A DNA stretch of 64,000 nucleotides from NCBI GenBank assembly GCA_947581855.1, contig CANPVZ010000005.1, positions 62,001 through 126,000 of the forward strand. The letters run 5' to 3'. Within the stretch, counting starts at the first letter, position 1. Each line of letters begins with the position of its first letter. Shown piece after piece: positions 27,487 to 37,298 of this stretch. Made by a program: the position numbers and the translations under genes. Source of the stretch: an uncultured Phocaeicola sp. GTDB taxonomy: Bacteria; Bacteroidota; Bacteroidia; Bacteroidales; Bacteroidaceae. The notes below the pieces were generated by a model. It had not been told where the DNA came from. It made no database searches and saw nothing but the letters and a program-made list of their open reading frames with translations.

Positions 27487-27996
27487 ATGAAAAAAGTGAT
27501 ACTTATTACAGGGGGACAACGCTCCGGCAAAAGTTCGTTTGCGGAACAAAAGGCGTTATCCATTTCTGCTAATCCGGTTTATATGGCGACTGCACGCGTT
27601 TGGGATGATGAATTTCGTCTGCGGGTAGAACGGCATCAAAAGAATCGTGGGCCGCAATGGACCAATATAGAAGAGGAAAAAGAATTAAGTAAACATTCCC
27701 TAGAGGGGCGTGTAGTTGTTATTGATTGCGTGACTTTGTGGTGTACTAATTTCTTTTTTGACTTGAATTCGAATGTACAAGCATCTTTGGCGGCCATAAA
27801 ATCGGAAATCGATAAATTAGTGGCTCAAGAGGCCACTTTTCTTTTTGTTACTAATGAACTAGGCATGGGCGGAGTTTCGGAAAATCAACTTCAACGTTGC
27901 TTTACTGATTTACAAGGTTGGGTAAATCAATATATAGCTTCTTGTGCCGATGAAGTTTATTTGATGGTGAGCGGAATCCCATTGAAAGTAAAATGA
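27487..27996 (+). CDS. cobU: Adenosylcobinamide kinase / cobinamide-phosphate guanylyltransferase
   Basis: A 169-residue bifunctional enzyme that phosphorylates adenosylcobinamide and then transfers GMP, a late B12 step. The P-loop GGQRSGKS is near residues 8-15; YMATARVWDDEF, RHQKNRG and FVTNELGMG are family motifs. I chose the ATG at 27487 over the GTG at 27478 because it directly precedes KKVILITGGQ. It is first of a plus-strand B12 group; about 200 bases separate it from cobT. Confidence 0.95.
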   Translation: MKKVILITGGQRSGKSSFAEQKALSISANPVYMATARVWDDEFRLRVERHQKNRGPQWTNIEEEKELSKHSLEGRVVVIDCVTLWCTNFFFDLNSNVQASLAAIKSEIDKLVAQEATFLFVTNELGMGGVSENQLQRCFTDLQGWVNQYIASCADEVYLMVSGIPLKVK

Positions 27997-28202
27997 TGTT
28001 ACGCCTTTAAGTCTTTTTTGCGTGTACTTGGAAAAGCTTTATCTTTCCTCTAGAAAAATTTATTTTTTATATCCTGCGCTGGTGTAGAATCTCGTAGGTT
28101 TTATATACATTTGTCATGCGAAAAAGAGTTTCGAGACAAAGTTTTTATAAATAGATGTTTAATGTTCTTTTTATACGGAGAAGAACACAATGTAGTTTAC
28201 GT

Positions 28203-29240
28203 ATGAAACAGTTTACTATCGAAAAACCGGATGAGGTTATCAGACCTCTTTTAATAGATAAAATAAATAACCTTACCAAACCTAAAGGAGCGTTGGGCAC
28301 TCTGGAAGAATTAGCTTTGCAAATAGGTTGGATTCAACAAACTCTCTCTCCAGCTTTAAATAATCCACAGAATATACTTTTTGCCGCTGATCACGGTATT
28401 GTAGAAGAGGGAGTCAGCAAATCACCAAAAGAGATTACTTGGCAGCAACTTAGCCATTTTTTGCATGGGGGTGCAGGGGTGACATTTCTCTGCAGGCAGC
28501 ATGGTTTTAAACTGAAATTAGTGGATGCTGGAGTAGATTACGATTTACCTTACGAAAAAGGTATTATTAATATGAAGATACGTAAAAGTACTCGTAATTA
28601 TTTGTACGAAGCAGCTATGACAGAGAAAGAAATGGAGCTTTGTATCGAACGGGGGGCGCAAGTTGTACGTGATAGTTATAAAGAGGGATGTAATATAGTA
28701 AGTTTTGGCGAAATGGGTATTGCCAACACTTCCTCTTCTTCTCTGTGGATGCATGCTTTTACCGGCATTCCTTTGGCACAATGTGTCGGAGCCGGAAGCG
28801 GATTGGATGATGAAGGTATCCGTCATAAATATAATGTGTTGAAACAAAGTTACGATAATTATAAAGGCAATTTCTCTCCTGAAGATATAATTCGTTATTT
28901 TGGTGGTTATGAAATGGTGATGGCTATCGGAGGTATGTTGCAAGCAGCAGAGTTGCATATGGTGATTCTGGTGGACGGATTTATTATGACTAATTGTATA
29001 TTGGCTGCATCTAAACTATATCCTGATGTGCTGCATTATGCAGTTTATGGACATCAGGGAGATGAGACTGGCCATAAGTTGGTGTTGGAAACATTACATG
29101 CCAAGCCATTGCTTAATTTGGGTCTTCGCTTGGGTGAAGGTACGGGAGCTATATGTGCTTATCCTATTGTAGATTCTGCTGTGAGAATGATAAATGAAAT
29201 GGATAGTTTTACTAATGCTTCGGTAACTAAATATTTTTGA
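28203..29240 (+). CDS. cobT: Nicotinate-nucleotide:dimethylbenzimidazole phosphoribosyltransferase
   Basis: A 345-residue enzyme that activates the lower-ligand base of cobamides by making its alpha-ribotide. The catalytic glutamate motif RLGEGTGA is near the C-terminus, and [26 protein letters not shown] are characteristic. The start at 28203 ([11 protein letters not shown]) is preferred; upstream in-frame residues are unlike the family. A TACATTTG -7 box at 28106-28113 may serve it. No riboswitch is visible in front. Confidence 0.96.
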   Translation: MKQFTIEKPDEVIRPLLIDKINNLTKPKGALGTLEELALQIGWIQQTLSPALNNPQNILFAADHGIVEEGVSKSPKEITWQQLSHFLHGGAGVTFLCRQHGFKLKLVDAGVDYDLPYEKGIINMKIRKSTRNYLYEAAMTEKEMELCIERGAQVVRDSYKEGCNIVSFGEMGIANTSSSSLWMHAFTGIPLAQCVGAGSGLDDEGIRHKYNVLKQSYDNYKGNFSPEDIIRYFGGYEMVMAIGGMLQAAELHMVILVDGFIMTNCILAASKLYPDVLHYAVYGHQGDETGHKLVLETLHAKPLLNLGLRLGEGTGAICAYPIVDSAVRMINEMDSFTNASVTKYF

Positions 29241-29243
29241 CGA

Positions 29244-29990
29244 ATGAATACTTTATTGGCTGCGTGTATGTTTTTTACCCGTTTACCTTTTTGGAAAATC
29301 AAAGAAGTGCCGTCGGAATGTTTTAAGTCGGTAGTAAACTATTGGGCTTATGTCGGATGGTTGACGGGGGGTGTGATGGCATTGATTCTGTGGCTGAGTT
29401 CGTTCGTATTGCCTTTCCCTGTAGCTGTGATATTGGCATTATGTAGCCGTTTACTTATTACGGGAGCTTTGCATGAAGATGGATTAGCCGATTTTATGGA
29501 TGGTTTTGGCGGAGGGACAGATCGAACTCGCATTCTCGCTATCATGAAAGATTCCCATATAGGCAGTTATGGAGTAATAGGACTGATTATCTATTTTTTG
29601 TTTCTTTATACAATGCTTTGTCAATTACCTTTGTATGTGGCTTGCATTGTGTTATTGGCAGGTGACTGTTGGTCGAAGTTTGTGGCGTCGAATCTTATAA
29701 ATTTTCTTCCTTATGCACGTAAAGAGGAAGATAGTAAGGCGAAGATGGTGTATAAACGAATGAGTGTGAGGAATTTTTTTGTGGCTGCTATGGGAGGCGG
29801 GCTGTGGGTTTTGATTTTATTACCGGGGTGGTATTGTTTGGCATGCTTCTTACCAGTGCTTGTTTTCGGAGGACTTGTTTGGTTAATGTGGAAGAAAATT
29901 CAAGGTTATACGGGTGATTGTTGTGGCGCTACATTTTTACTTTGTGAATTATCTTTTTATTTTGGGATTAATATACTTTATCGATTATGA
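29244..29990 (+). CDS. cobS: Adenosylcobinamide-GDP ribazoletransferase
   Basis: A 248-residue inner-membrane enzyme that joins adenosylcobinamide-GDP with alpha-ribazole (phosphate), completing the cobamide. The acidic motif EDGLADFMDGFGGG is present near residue 80 and several hydrophobic segments follow. It starts 3 bases after cobT stops and overlaps cobC by four bases, so the three are translationally coupled. Confidence 0.95.
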   Translation: MNTLLAACMFFTRLPFWKIKEVPSECFKSVVNYWAYVGWLTGGVMALILWLSSFVLPFPVAVILALCSRLLITGALHEDGLADFMDGFGGGTDRTRILAIMKDSHIGSYGVIGLIIYFLFLYTMLCQLPLYVACIVLLAGDCWSKFVASNLINFLPYARKEEDSKAKMVYKRMSVRNFFVAAMGGGLWVLILLPGWYCLACFLPVLVFGGLVWLMWKKIQGYTGDCCGATFLLCELSFYFGINILYRL

Positions 29991-30514
29991 AAGTAACATT
30001 AATACGTCATACGTCTGTAGCTGTGGCTTCGGGAACTTGCTATGGTCAAACGGATGTACCGTTACGAGATACTTTTGAACAAGAAGCTTTTAATACTCTG
30101 CAAGCTCTTGCCGGAATGCATTTTGACAAAGTTTATACCAGTCCTTTGAGTCGTTGTGTGCGGTTAGCGACTTATTGCGGATATCCGGATGCAGAACGTG
30201 ATAAACGCTTGATGGAAATTAATTTCGGCGAATGGGAAATGCAGCGTTTTGAAGAAATAAAAGATCCGCGTATTCAGTTGTGGTATCAAGATTATTATCA
30301 TGTGGCAGCCACAGGAGGAGAATCTTTCGCTATGCAATATCAGCGTGTTGCTGCTTTTTTAGATGAACTTCGGAAAGAAAATTATACTCATGTAGCTTTA
30401 TTTGTTCATGGAGGGGTCATAGTCTGTGCACAAATCTATGCAAGGATTTTGAAACCTGAAGAGGCTTTTGAGCAACTTACCCCTTATGGAGGAGTTGTAG
30501 AGATAGAGATTTGA
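29987..30514 (+). CDS. cobC: Alpha-ribazole phosphatase (histidine phosphatase family)
   Basis: A 175-residue phosphatase that removes phosphate from alpha-ribazole-5'-phosphate or the cobamide phosphate. It has the RHT histidine motif in TLIRHTSVA, followed by CYGQTDVPL typical of CobC, and the second histidine in FVHGGV. It overlaps cobS by four bases and ends the plus-strand B12 group. Confidence 0.93.
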   Translation: MKVTLIRHTSVAVASGTCYGQTDVPLRDTFEQEAFNTLQALAGMHFDKVYTSPLSRCVRLATYCGYPDAERDKRLMEINFGEWEMQRFEEIKDPRIQLWYQDYYHVAATGGESFAMQYQRVAAFLDELRKENYTHVALFVHGGVIVCAQIYARILKPEEAFEQLTPYGGVVEIEI

Positions 30515-30650
30515 CATCGAAAGTTGTTGTTTCGTTTTATAAATAATGTTGGATGCTAAAAATCATATCTTTTTATGGAAAAGTGGAAGCAGTATGGTAC
30601 TAAAATTTAGTATGCTAAAATAAGGATTTAACATGAAAATATAAATGATA

Positions 30651-31592
30651 CTATATGAAGATATAAGTCATTTGTATAATCAAAACGAATCCTATCATCA
30701 GAAATTCTGCTCTTTGATTGATGCGGATTGCTTTTTGCATATCGTGTGTAGTCAGTAAGCGTTCATTATTTCCAATGAAAGGCTTCCATACTGTTTCACC
30801 AAAGTAATTATGTGGTCCGCCGAAACGGCAATTAAGAATCCCCGCTAATGCTGCTTCCGGGTAACCGGAGTTAGGGCTTGCATGTTCCTTTCCATATCGT
30901 TTTACAAAACTTGTCAGTTTCCATTTTCCGCTGGCAAATAGCATTAACAGTGCGGTAAGACGAGCCGGAATGTAGTTGGCTATATCATCTATACGAGCGG
31001 CAAAATATCCAAAGTCTTTGTATCGTTCATTGCGGTAACCAATCATGGAATCAAGTGTGTTTATCATTTTATAGGCAAGCATTCCTTCTATACCCAGTAG
31101 CATATACCAAAAAAGCGGAGCAATTACTCCGTCACTCAGATTTTCAGCAAGTGTTTCTAAAGCTGCCGTACGGACTTCTTGGACAGAAAGACCTGAAGTT
31201 TCCCGTCCTACAATACGGGCAACCTGACGGCGGCCTTCTTCTAAAGAGTGGTCAGCTGCTTTGAATACCCAACGAACCTCACGGGATAAAGTGGTTCCGG
31301 CCAAACAATAAAAAATGCCTGCAACAGAGGCTATGAAGACAGCCCATTCACCTGCTACTACATCTAGGACTTTTAGAACGAAGACGCAAAAAATAAAAGT
31401 TCCGATAATAAGTGATAAGGAAAGAATGGCGCCGTTTCTTTTTCGATATATTCCGCAGTTGAAATGTTTTTCTCCCCACGAAATCAATTTACCGAATCCT
31501 ACTACAGGATGCGGAAGCCATGTCGGGTCTCCCAGACATTTATCGAGTATCCAGGCTATAACAAGCGATAGTATCAGATATAAGTTATCCAT
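30651..31592 (-). CDS. cbiB: Adenosylcobinamide-phosphate synthase (membrane)
   Basis: A 313-residue membrane enzyme that attaches the aminopropanol phosphate arm to adenosylcobyrate. Typical segments are DPTWLPHPVVGFGKLISW, ENLSDGVIAPLFWY, KMINTLDSMIGYRN and ASPNSGYPEAALAG. It overlaps the cobD gene by 19 bases and is the third gene of the minus-strand B12 operon. It converges with cobC across an empty 136-base gap. Confidence 0.95.
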   Translation of the reverse strand: MDNLYLILSLVIAWILDKCLGDPTWLPHPVVGFGKLISWGEKHFNCGIYRKRNGAILSLSLIIGTFIFCVFVLKVLDVVAGEWAVFIASVAGIFYCLAGTTLSREVRWVFKAADHSLEEGRRQVARIVGRETSGLSVQEVRTAALETLAENLSDGVIAPLFWYMLLGIEGMLAYKMINTLDSMIGYRNERYKDFGYFAARIDDIANYIPARLTALLMLFASGKWKLTSFVKRYGKEHASPNSGYPEAALAGILNCRFGGPHNYFGETVWKPFIGNNERLLTTHDMQKAIRINQRAEFLMIGFVLIIQMTYIFI

Positions 31593-32608
31593 TGTTCTAG
31601 AGCTTCTACAAGTTGATCGTTTTCTTCAGGAGTTTGAGTTGCTATACGAAAGAAACGTTCATCGAGTCCTTCGAAGTTAGAAGCATCGCGAATAAGTATT
31701 CCATGCTCATTTGCTAGATAATCTTTTAATGCGGATGCTTTGCCGTATCGTAGGCGTATCAGCATAAAGTGTGTATCACTATGCCATATTTCTACAACTC
31801 CTGTATTAAGTAATGCTTTTTCTAATCGCTCTTTCTCTTTAAGGTACAGAGGAATATCAATAGTCGGTTTTAATTGTTCTTCAATAGCGTGGAAACCTGC
31901 TTCAATGGCTAAACTGTTTACTGACCAAGGCATTCTTTGTAATCGGATATCTTTAAGAAGTTCACTACTGGCTGTCATATATCCTAAACGGAGACCGGGA
32001 ATAGCATAATGTTTTGTAAGAGAATGAATAAGAATCACATTCGGAAATCGAACTCCCTCTTTTGGTGTAAATACCCGTTGTAAAGTAAACATTTCATAAG
32101 ATTGGTCGATAATAAATATTTTCTGAGGATTGGTTTTAATTAATTCTATCAAAACTTCCTTATTTCTCGCTTCGCCTGTTGGATTATTAGGATTACAGAT
32201 CCATATTAGCTGTGTTTCTGGTGGCAGAGAATCGATAGTATAAAACGGCAAAATATGGTGTTGGTGTAAGCGGCAAGCATCGGCATATTCGCTAAAAGTA
32301 GGCATCCAAATGGCTGATTTCTTTCCCTTATAAGTTTGTGCTGTCAAGTAAATAGCTTCGGTTGCGCCATTGGTAACGCATACGTTTTCAGCTGAGATAT
32401 GTAATATGTCGGCAAAAGCTTTCTCTAATGTAATAGGCTCTGGCTCAGGATAACTGCATATCTTCTGCATACATCTATTCAGCTTTTTAAACAGTATACT
32501 ATGATCTAAATGATTGTATACGTTAGAACTGAAATTGCTGAGAATTGTGCGATTATAATGATATAAATCGTCTCCGTGTCCGTTAATCATTTTTTTGTAA
32601 TATTTCAT
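31574..32608 (-). CDS. cobD: Threonine-phosphate decarboxylase
   Basis: A PLP enzyme of the aminotransferase I/II fold that makes aminopropanol phosphate for CbiB. It has ICNPNNPTGE, and the PLP lysine in SLTKHYAIPGLRLGY. The full frame is 344 residues; a second start at 32590 (MINGHGDDLYHY) is the more usual family N-terminus and would still overlap cobQ. Upstream overlap of 26 bases with cobQ and downstream overlap with cbiB indicate tight coupling. Confidence 0.93.
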   Translation of the reverse strand: MKYYKKMINGHGDDLYHYNRTILSNFSSNVYNHLDHSILFKKLNRCMQKICSYPEPEPITLEKAFADILHISAENVCVTNGATEAIYLTAQTYKGKKSAIWMPTFSEYADACRLHQHHILPFYTIDSLPPETQLIWICNPNNPTGEARNKEVLIELIKTNPQKIFIIDQSYEMFTLQRVFTPKEGVRFPNVILIHSLTKHYAIPGLRLGYMTASSELLKDIRLQRMPWSVNSLAIEAGFHAIEEQLKPTIDIPLYLKEKERLEKALLNTGVVEIWHSDTHFMLIRLRYGKASALKDYLANEHGILIRDASNFEGLDERFFRIATQTPEENDQLVEALEQWITYI

Positions 32609-34073
32609 AGAGCAAGGGCAGATTAATATATTTTTTTACATGTTCTGCCAGCTTGTCATACTGTTCTTCTTTAAATGTATGATAATTAAATGTTTTCTTT
32701 TTAATTTTTTCGGTATATGGAGCTAATAGATGGTCTATAACTACTTCATTGTCGAGAATTCCATGGATGTAAGTTCCCATACAATGATCATTCATATAAT
32801 ATCCGTCTGTTTCTCCATTTACAGTCCTGTTAAGTGGTTGATTCGTTACATTAGCAACAGGTCGGGTGTCCCCCATATGGATTTCGTATCCGGTACAAAG
32901 AGTATTATCATTACGGAAATAAAATTGAGTTTGTCGCGTTATTTTCTCCTTTTTCATCGTTGTAGTGATGGGCAGTAACCCTAATCCCGGTAAACGCGAA
33001 ATATTTCCCTCTACTCCTTCTGGGTCACAGATTTCTTGTCCCATTAACTGATAACCTCCACAGATTCCTAGAACGGCAGTTCCTTCACGATGAGCTTTTA
33101 AGATAGCTTGTGCCGCACCGTTACGGCGAAGTTCGTATAAATCACTTAATGTACTTTTTGTACCGGGAATGATAATAATATCGGCTTTTGCCAGCTCTTC
33201 CGTATTATTGGTATAATAAAGGTGCACTCTTTCATCCCGTTCCAATACGTTGAAGTCGGTAAAATTGGACAAATGTCGAAGTAACACTACAGCTATATTG
33301 ATTTTACCTTGTTTTGCTTGCAGAGTTTTATTTTGTAATTCAACAGAATCTTCTTCTTCAATATAGATATCTTTGTAATAAGGTATTACTCCTAAAACAG
33401 GAATACCGCAAAGTTCCTCCAACATTTTTGTCCCAGATTCGAATAATCGTAAATCACCTCTAAATTTATTGATTAATATACCTTTTATTAATTTACGATC
33501 TTCAGGAGTTTGTAACATAATGGAACCATAAACGCTTGCAAATACTCCCCCTCTGTCAATATCTGCTACAAGAAACACATCAGCATTGGCATAGCGTGCC
33601 ATGGGAAGGTTAACTAAGTCTGTTTCTTTTAGATTTATTTCAGATATGCTTCCGGCTCCTTCCATTACAATTGGATTGTATTTAGTTGCTAATCTGTCGA
33701 ATGCTGCATTTACTTGTTGACGTAATTCTTCCTTTCCTTCTTTATGGAAATAATCGTAAGCGTTACGGTTTCCAATAGGTTTTCCGTTTAATACAACTTG
33801 AGAGGTATGGTCGGAATTGGGTTTTAATAATAAAGGGTTCATGTCTGTATGGCAAGGTATGCCAGCAGCTTCGGCTTGCACTGCTTGTGCACGTCCTATT
33901 TCCAAGCCATCCGGTGTGGCATAAGAATTCAAGGCCATATTCTGTGCCTTAAATGGGGCCGGAGAGTAACCATCTTGCTTGAAGATACGGCAAAACGCCG
34001 TGGCAAGAATACTTTTACCTACATCACTTCCTGTACCAGCGAGCATTAATGGGTGTAAAATCCCTTTTTTCAT
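32583..34073 (-). CDS. cobQ: Cobyric acid synthase
   Basis: A 496-residue ATP-dependent amidase that converts adenosylcobyrinate diamide to adenosylcobyrate. The N-terminal P-loop-like GTGSDVGKS is at about residues 13-21, and the glutaminase-like domain shows GICGGYQLMG near residue 335. It is the first gene of the cobQ-cobD-cbiB operon. Presence of this step with CbiB, CobD, CobU, CobT and CobS shows the cell can finish or remodel cobamides; corrin-ring genes are not in the window. Confidence 0.96.
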   Translation of the reverse strand: MKKGILHPLMLAGTGSDVGKSILATAFCRIFKQDGYSPAPFKAQNMALNSYATPDGLEIGRAQAVQAEAAGIPCHTDMNPLLLKPNSDHTSQVVLNGKPIGNRNAYDYFHKEGKEELRQQVNAAFDRLATKYNPIVMEGAGSISEINLKETDLVNLPMARYANADVFLVADIDRGGVFASVYGSIMLQTPEDRKLIKGILINKFRGDLRLFESGTKMLEELCGIPVLGVIPYYKDIYIEEEDSVELQNKTLQAKQGKINIAVVLLRHLSNFTDFNVLERDERVHLYYTNNTEELAKADIIIIPGTKSTLSDLYELRRNGAAQAILKAHREGTAVLGICGGYQLMGQEICDPEGVEGNISRLPGLGLLPITTTMKKEKITRQTQFYFRNDNTLCTGYEIHMGDTRPVANVTNQPLNRTVNGETDGYYMNDHCMGTYIHGILDNEVVIDHLLAPYTEKIKKKTFNYHTFKEEQYDKLAEHVKKYINLPLLYEILQKND

Positions 34074-34098
34074 GTATTAGTTTCTTGGATACAAAAAG

Positions 34099-34119
34099 GG
34101 AGATTACTAGGTAATCTCC
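34099..34119 (-). terminator. Terminator after tRNA-Arg
   Basis: A perfect 9-base stem GGAGATTAC/GTAATCTCC with a 3-base loop, followed on the minus strand by CTTTTTG. It lies between tRNA-Arg and cobQ. Confidence 0.8.
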
Positions 34120-34153
34120 TTCTTTGTTGTAATTGAACTACTTTTTAATAAAG

Positions 34154-34227
<74 letters not shown>

Positions 34228-34244
34228 ATCCTTAAATTGCGCTG

Positions 34245-34275
34245 CAAAGGTAAGCTTTTTATTTGATAATACAAA
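34245..34275 (-). promoter_or_regulatory. tRNA-Arg promoter
   Basis: On the minus strand TTTG (34272-34275) and TACCTTTG (34245-34252) are separated by exactly 19 bases, matching the Bacteroidetes consensus. Initiation would be about 10 bases before the tRNA. Confidence 0.85.
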
Positions 34276-34472
34276 TATTTTATTTCTTTTTTATAAGTCA
34301 CTTTATGATTTTAGATTTGAAGGAAAATTGATTTTTAACCGGAAAGAATAATAGCGAATTAAAATGAATAAGAAAATAGTTATTAAAGAAACAGAAGAAA
34401 TAGTTCATGTAAAGAACAAAAATGAGTGAAATAGTGTTATATAGTTTACATATTTCTAAATGATCTAATGCC

Positions 34473-34889
34473 ATGAGAAGTTTATTATTTATAATCGGTG
34501 TAATCTTTATATTTATGAATTGTTCTCAAAATAAAGTTCCTATTAGTGAACTGGGTATGGCTATACAAGATATTTATGGGAAACATATTGTTCCTCAAAA
34601 AGGAGCAGATGGAGTAACCTATAAGTATATGTTAAGGTATGATGATAATGTATGGGATTTGATTAATGATGCGGTATCTCTAAAAGAAAAATTTAATTTC
34701 ATTTTAGATGATACTACGACCGATATACAAATAAATATCCCTGATAAGGGAACATCTCCATATTTAAGGAATATATATAAATGGAGAAGTCCTATAGCAG
34801 ATATAAAAATTGAAGCAATACGTTCTATTGATGAATTCTCGGAGAATGAAATGATTATTGTTATAAAAGATAAGAATCCGTATAAATAG
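34473..34889 (+). CDS. Small lipoprotein of unknown function
   Basis: A 138-residue predicted lipoprotein with signal MRSLLFIIGVIFIFMNC, Cys near residue 17. The mature part is mostly hydrophilic, with TTTDIQINIPDKG and SPIADIKIEAIR suggesting beta structure. I do not recognise the family. Base composition is more AT-rich than its neighbours, and it converges closely with the mscS gene, ending 9 bases from it. No partner gene is evident. Confidence 0.55.
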   Translation: MRSLLFIIGVIFIFMNCSQNKVPISELGMAIQDIYGKHIVPQKGADGVTYKYMLRYDDNVWDLINDAVSLKEKFNFILDDTTTDIQINIPDKGTSPYLRNIYKWRSPIADIKIEAIRSIDEFSENEMIIVIKDKNPYK

Positions 34890-34898
34890 TTTTTGTAT

Positions 34899-36275
34899 TT
34901 ATTGGACTGTTTTTTCTGTATTTGAATTATTCTCTTTTTCTTGAGGACGGAATGTATTCCATGGAATACCATATAATTGATCTGCTTTTATGCCGACTTC
35001 CAACAATCCGCTTATTATATAATCCCTAGCGGAAGCATTTTGGAATGGATAAAGTTCGAAGTATGGTAATACGGACACAAAATGTTCAAGGATTTCAGCT
35101 TGAATGGATTCATAACTAGGCCATACTTTATTAGCTGAAAAACACCATATCTGCAGAGGAAGTCCATTGGCTGTAGGGGCTAATGTGCGTACCATGACTA
35201 ATAAATTTTGATTAATTGAAGGATGTCGTTTCAGATAGATATTCATGTAGGCCCTTAAAAGTCCGGCATTCGTTTCAATAGTTCCGTTTACTATTCCTGC
35301 CGGGTTTTCCGTATTTACTACTTTACCTTCCTCGGCTTGTTTTTGTTTTATAGAGATGTAATTTGCCAAATCTGGATCAAATTGTTTCATACGTTCCAAA
35401 AAGTCTGGGGTACAAGGCTTTATGTAATCCAATTTTAAATCATATTGTCGCATGATTCGGCGTCCTCCTGATTCGCTCATACCTCTCCAATTGATAAATT
35501 CTTGGGTGACTAAAGTATAAGGTGGAATAGTAACAATTGTATTATCAAAGTTCTGTACTTTCACAACTGTCAGAGAAATGTCGATAACAATTCCGTTTAC
35601 GCTACTTCCATCTATTTCAATCCAGTCGCCAATATGAATCATGTCATTCTTGGCTAACAAGACACCTGCAACAAATCCAAGAATTGTATCTTTGAATATT
35701 AACAATAGTACGGCTGCGAAAGCTCCTAACCCAGTTATCAAATTAAAAGGTGATTTATTAATTAAGATTGAGATAACAATGATTGCGATAATGCAGGAAA
35801 ACAGGACTTGCAAAATTTGTATGAATCCTTTTATCGGTCTATCGTGCAATTCTCCTTTTGTCATCAATGCATCTCCGACAGAAGATAATATGGTATTGAT
35901 AGAAATAGCTAACATTACGAAGAAGTAGATCCAAGTTATTTTTTCTAGTATACTGAGAACCAAAATATTATGTGTAAAAGCAAATGGAAGCAGTGCCGCT
36001 ATAATAAGTGGTGGAATAACATACGATAATCTTTTTAATGCGTTATATTCTATTAAGTTGCTCACTACAGTAAGTTGTTTATATTGGAGTATCCTACGAG
36101 AAAAACGCAGTATGGCGGAATGGACAATTCTTTCGGCTATAATGGCTATAGTCAAAATGAGTATTAAGTAAATGGCTATGTCTAATTGGTCTAATACTTT
36201 TGGAGGGATACCTAAATGTGAGAGTATGTACTTGATACCTTGTAATAAGTCTTCTGCAAATTTATTTGTATTCAT
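34899..36275 (-). CDS. MscS-family mechanosensitive channel (YbdG-like)
   Basis: A 458-residue inner-membrane channel expected to release solutes upon osmotic downshock. About four to five hydrophobic segments lie in residues 20-205, then the MscS pore/beta domain: GLGAFAAVLLLIFKDTILGFVAGVLL near residue 180 and GDWIEIDGSSVNGIVIDISLTVVKV. The length and the insert in the C-terminal domain fit the YbdG/MscM branch. It is monocistronic, with a strong hairpin in front. Confidence 0.9.
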   Translation of the reverse strand: MNTNKFAEDLLQGIKYILSHLGIPPKVLDQLDIAIYLILILTIAIIAERIVHSAILRFSRRILQYKQLTVVSNLIEYNALKRLSYVIPPLIIAALLPFAFTHNILVLSILEKITWIYFFVMLAISINTILSSVGDALMTKGELHDRPIKGFIQILQVLFSCIIAIIVISILINKSPFNLITGLGAFAAVLLLIFKDTILGFVAGVLLAKNDMIHIGDWIEIDGSSVNGIVIDISLTVVKVQNFDNTIVTIPPYTLVTQEFINWRGMSESGGRRIMRQYDLKLDYIKPCTPDFLERMKQFDPDLANYISIKQKQAEEGKVVNTENPAGIVNGTIETNAGLLRAYMNIYLKRHPSINQNLLVMVRTLAPTANGLPLQIWCFSANKVWPSYESIQAEILEHFVSVLPYFELYPFQNASARDYIISGLLEVGIKADQLYGIPWNTFRPQEKENNSNTEKTVQ

Positions 36276-36332
36276 ATAAGAGAATTTTTTTATAGAACCT
36301 TTATCTCGGTTCTTTTGTTCAATGAAAAGTGA

Positions 36333-36363
36333 AATAGCTCTTGTAGGGGTTACAAGAGCTATT
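36333..36363 (-). terminator. Strong hairpin between mscS and the membrane protein gene
   Basis: A perfect 13-base stem AATAGCTCTTGTA/TACAAGAGCTATT with a 5-base loop. It could terminate the minus-strand signalling operon (36567-42306), although the T-run after it is weak. It lies 58 bases upstream of mscS. Confidence 0.5.
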
Positions 36364-36566
36364 CTACTTTTTCGGGCGAACGCTTTCGCTCGTAGAAGTA
36401 CTGACTTTCACAAGCTAATACTAACTATTAATCTTAAATCTATTACTATGAAAAACACAAATATATAACAAAACGAATTCTTATATTGTTTATTATCAAA
36501 TGATTAAAAAATATTAAATATATATTTTTTATTGGCTGATAATTTACAATAATGACCGTTTGTAAT

Positions 36567-37298
36567 TCATTTGTAATTCAGGTAGCTCTGTAAATAAAGA
36601 TATATAAGGGGTATATAATAGAGAAGGGTGTGTAAGATGTTTAAAGCATTCTTTCCTATTCCTAGACATACATCAATTTGTGAATATTGTAAGAAACCTA
36701 GAAATTGGGCTGTTATAAACAAATATATAAAATAGGTGATTAAACGGGAGGGTAAATACTCCATTCCCACAATGATGTCTCGGCTGTTATGGAACTGACC
36801 GGAGGCTATGCCAAATACAAATCCTGTTATACCAAATGCCATAGAGATGAGTGGGATGATACCTTCTATAAAAGGCGAACGATCGAGGGTTCCGGTAATG
36901 CCTAGTAGTATCGCAAGGGGTGAAAACGTAGCAATTCCGATAAGCAGTATATATAATAGTCCTGATAAGAGTGCTAGTAAAAGAGCTCTTTTTTGTTTCC
37001 TTGATAGAGACTTGTGCAGACTTAAACGCCGGATATGTTGATGTAGAGCACAAAATAAACCGGAAGCTTCTGCCATACCCAGACCTATCAGTAAAATAAA
37101 AATAGAAATGAAGGGAGACTGATAAAGATTTTCATCTACATGGCGTAACGCCCAACGGATTCCTTCTGGGCTAAACAAACTTTGTACAGGCCATTCATAT
37201 ATATTCCCTATCCAAGAAATAAAAGCTACGATCAGGGTGGCAAAAAACAGAATTGTAATCAGATATGATATGTATAATTTATTCTTCATCCGGTTCAA
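36567..37298 (-). CDS. Polytopic membrane protein of a signalling unit
   Basis: A 243-residue protein with about six hydrophobic segments (for example LITILFFATLIVAFISW, FISIFILLIGLGMAEASG and LLSGLLYILLIGIATFSPLAIL). The organisation and the SLHKSLSRKQKRALLLAL loop remind me of the front half of AbgT-type transporters, but the protein is too short for one and I would not name it. Its start lies inside the end of the response regulator gene (20-base overlap), so it is likely co-translated and may be an effector or sensor partner of the double kinase. Function unknown. Confidence 0.7.
   Translation of the reverse strand: MNRMKNKLYISYLITILFFATLIVAFISWIGNIYEWPVQSLFSPEGIRWALRHVDENLYQSPFISIFILLIGLGMAEASGLFCALHQHIRRLSLHKSLSRKQKRALLLALLSGLLYILLIGIATFSPLAILLGITGTLDRSPFIEGIIPLISMAFGITGFVFGIASGQFHNSRDIIVGMEYLPSRLITYFIYLFITAQFLGFLQYSQIDVCLGIGKNALNILHTLLYYIPLIYLYLQSYLNYK

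Noticed and set aside
27997..28202. Possible cobalamin riboswitch in front of cobT
   Set aside because: None of the B12-box elements are present; only a -7-like box is seen.
36370..36400. Possible second hairpin after the 13-base stem (GGCGAACG/CGCTCG)
   Set aside because: Pairing is short and imperfect.
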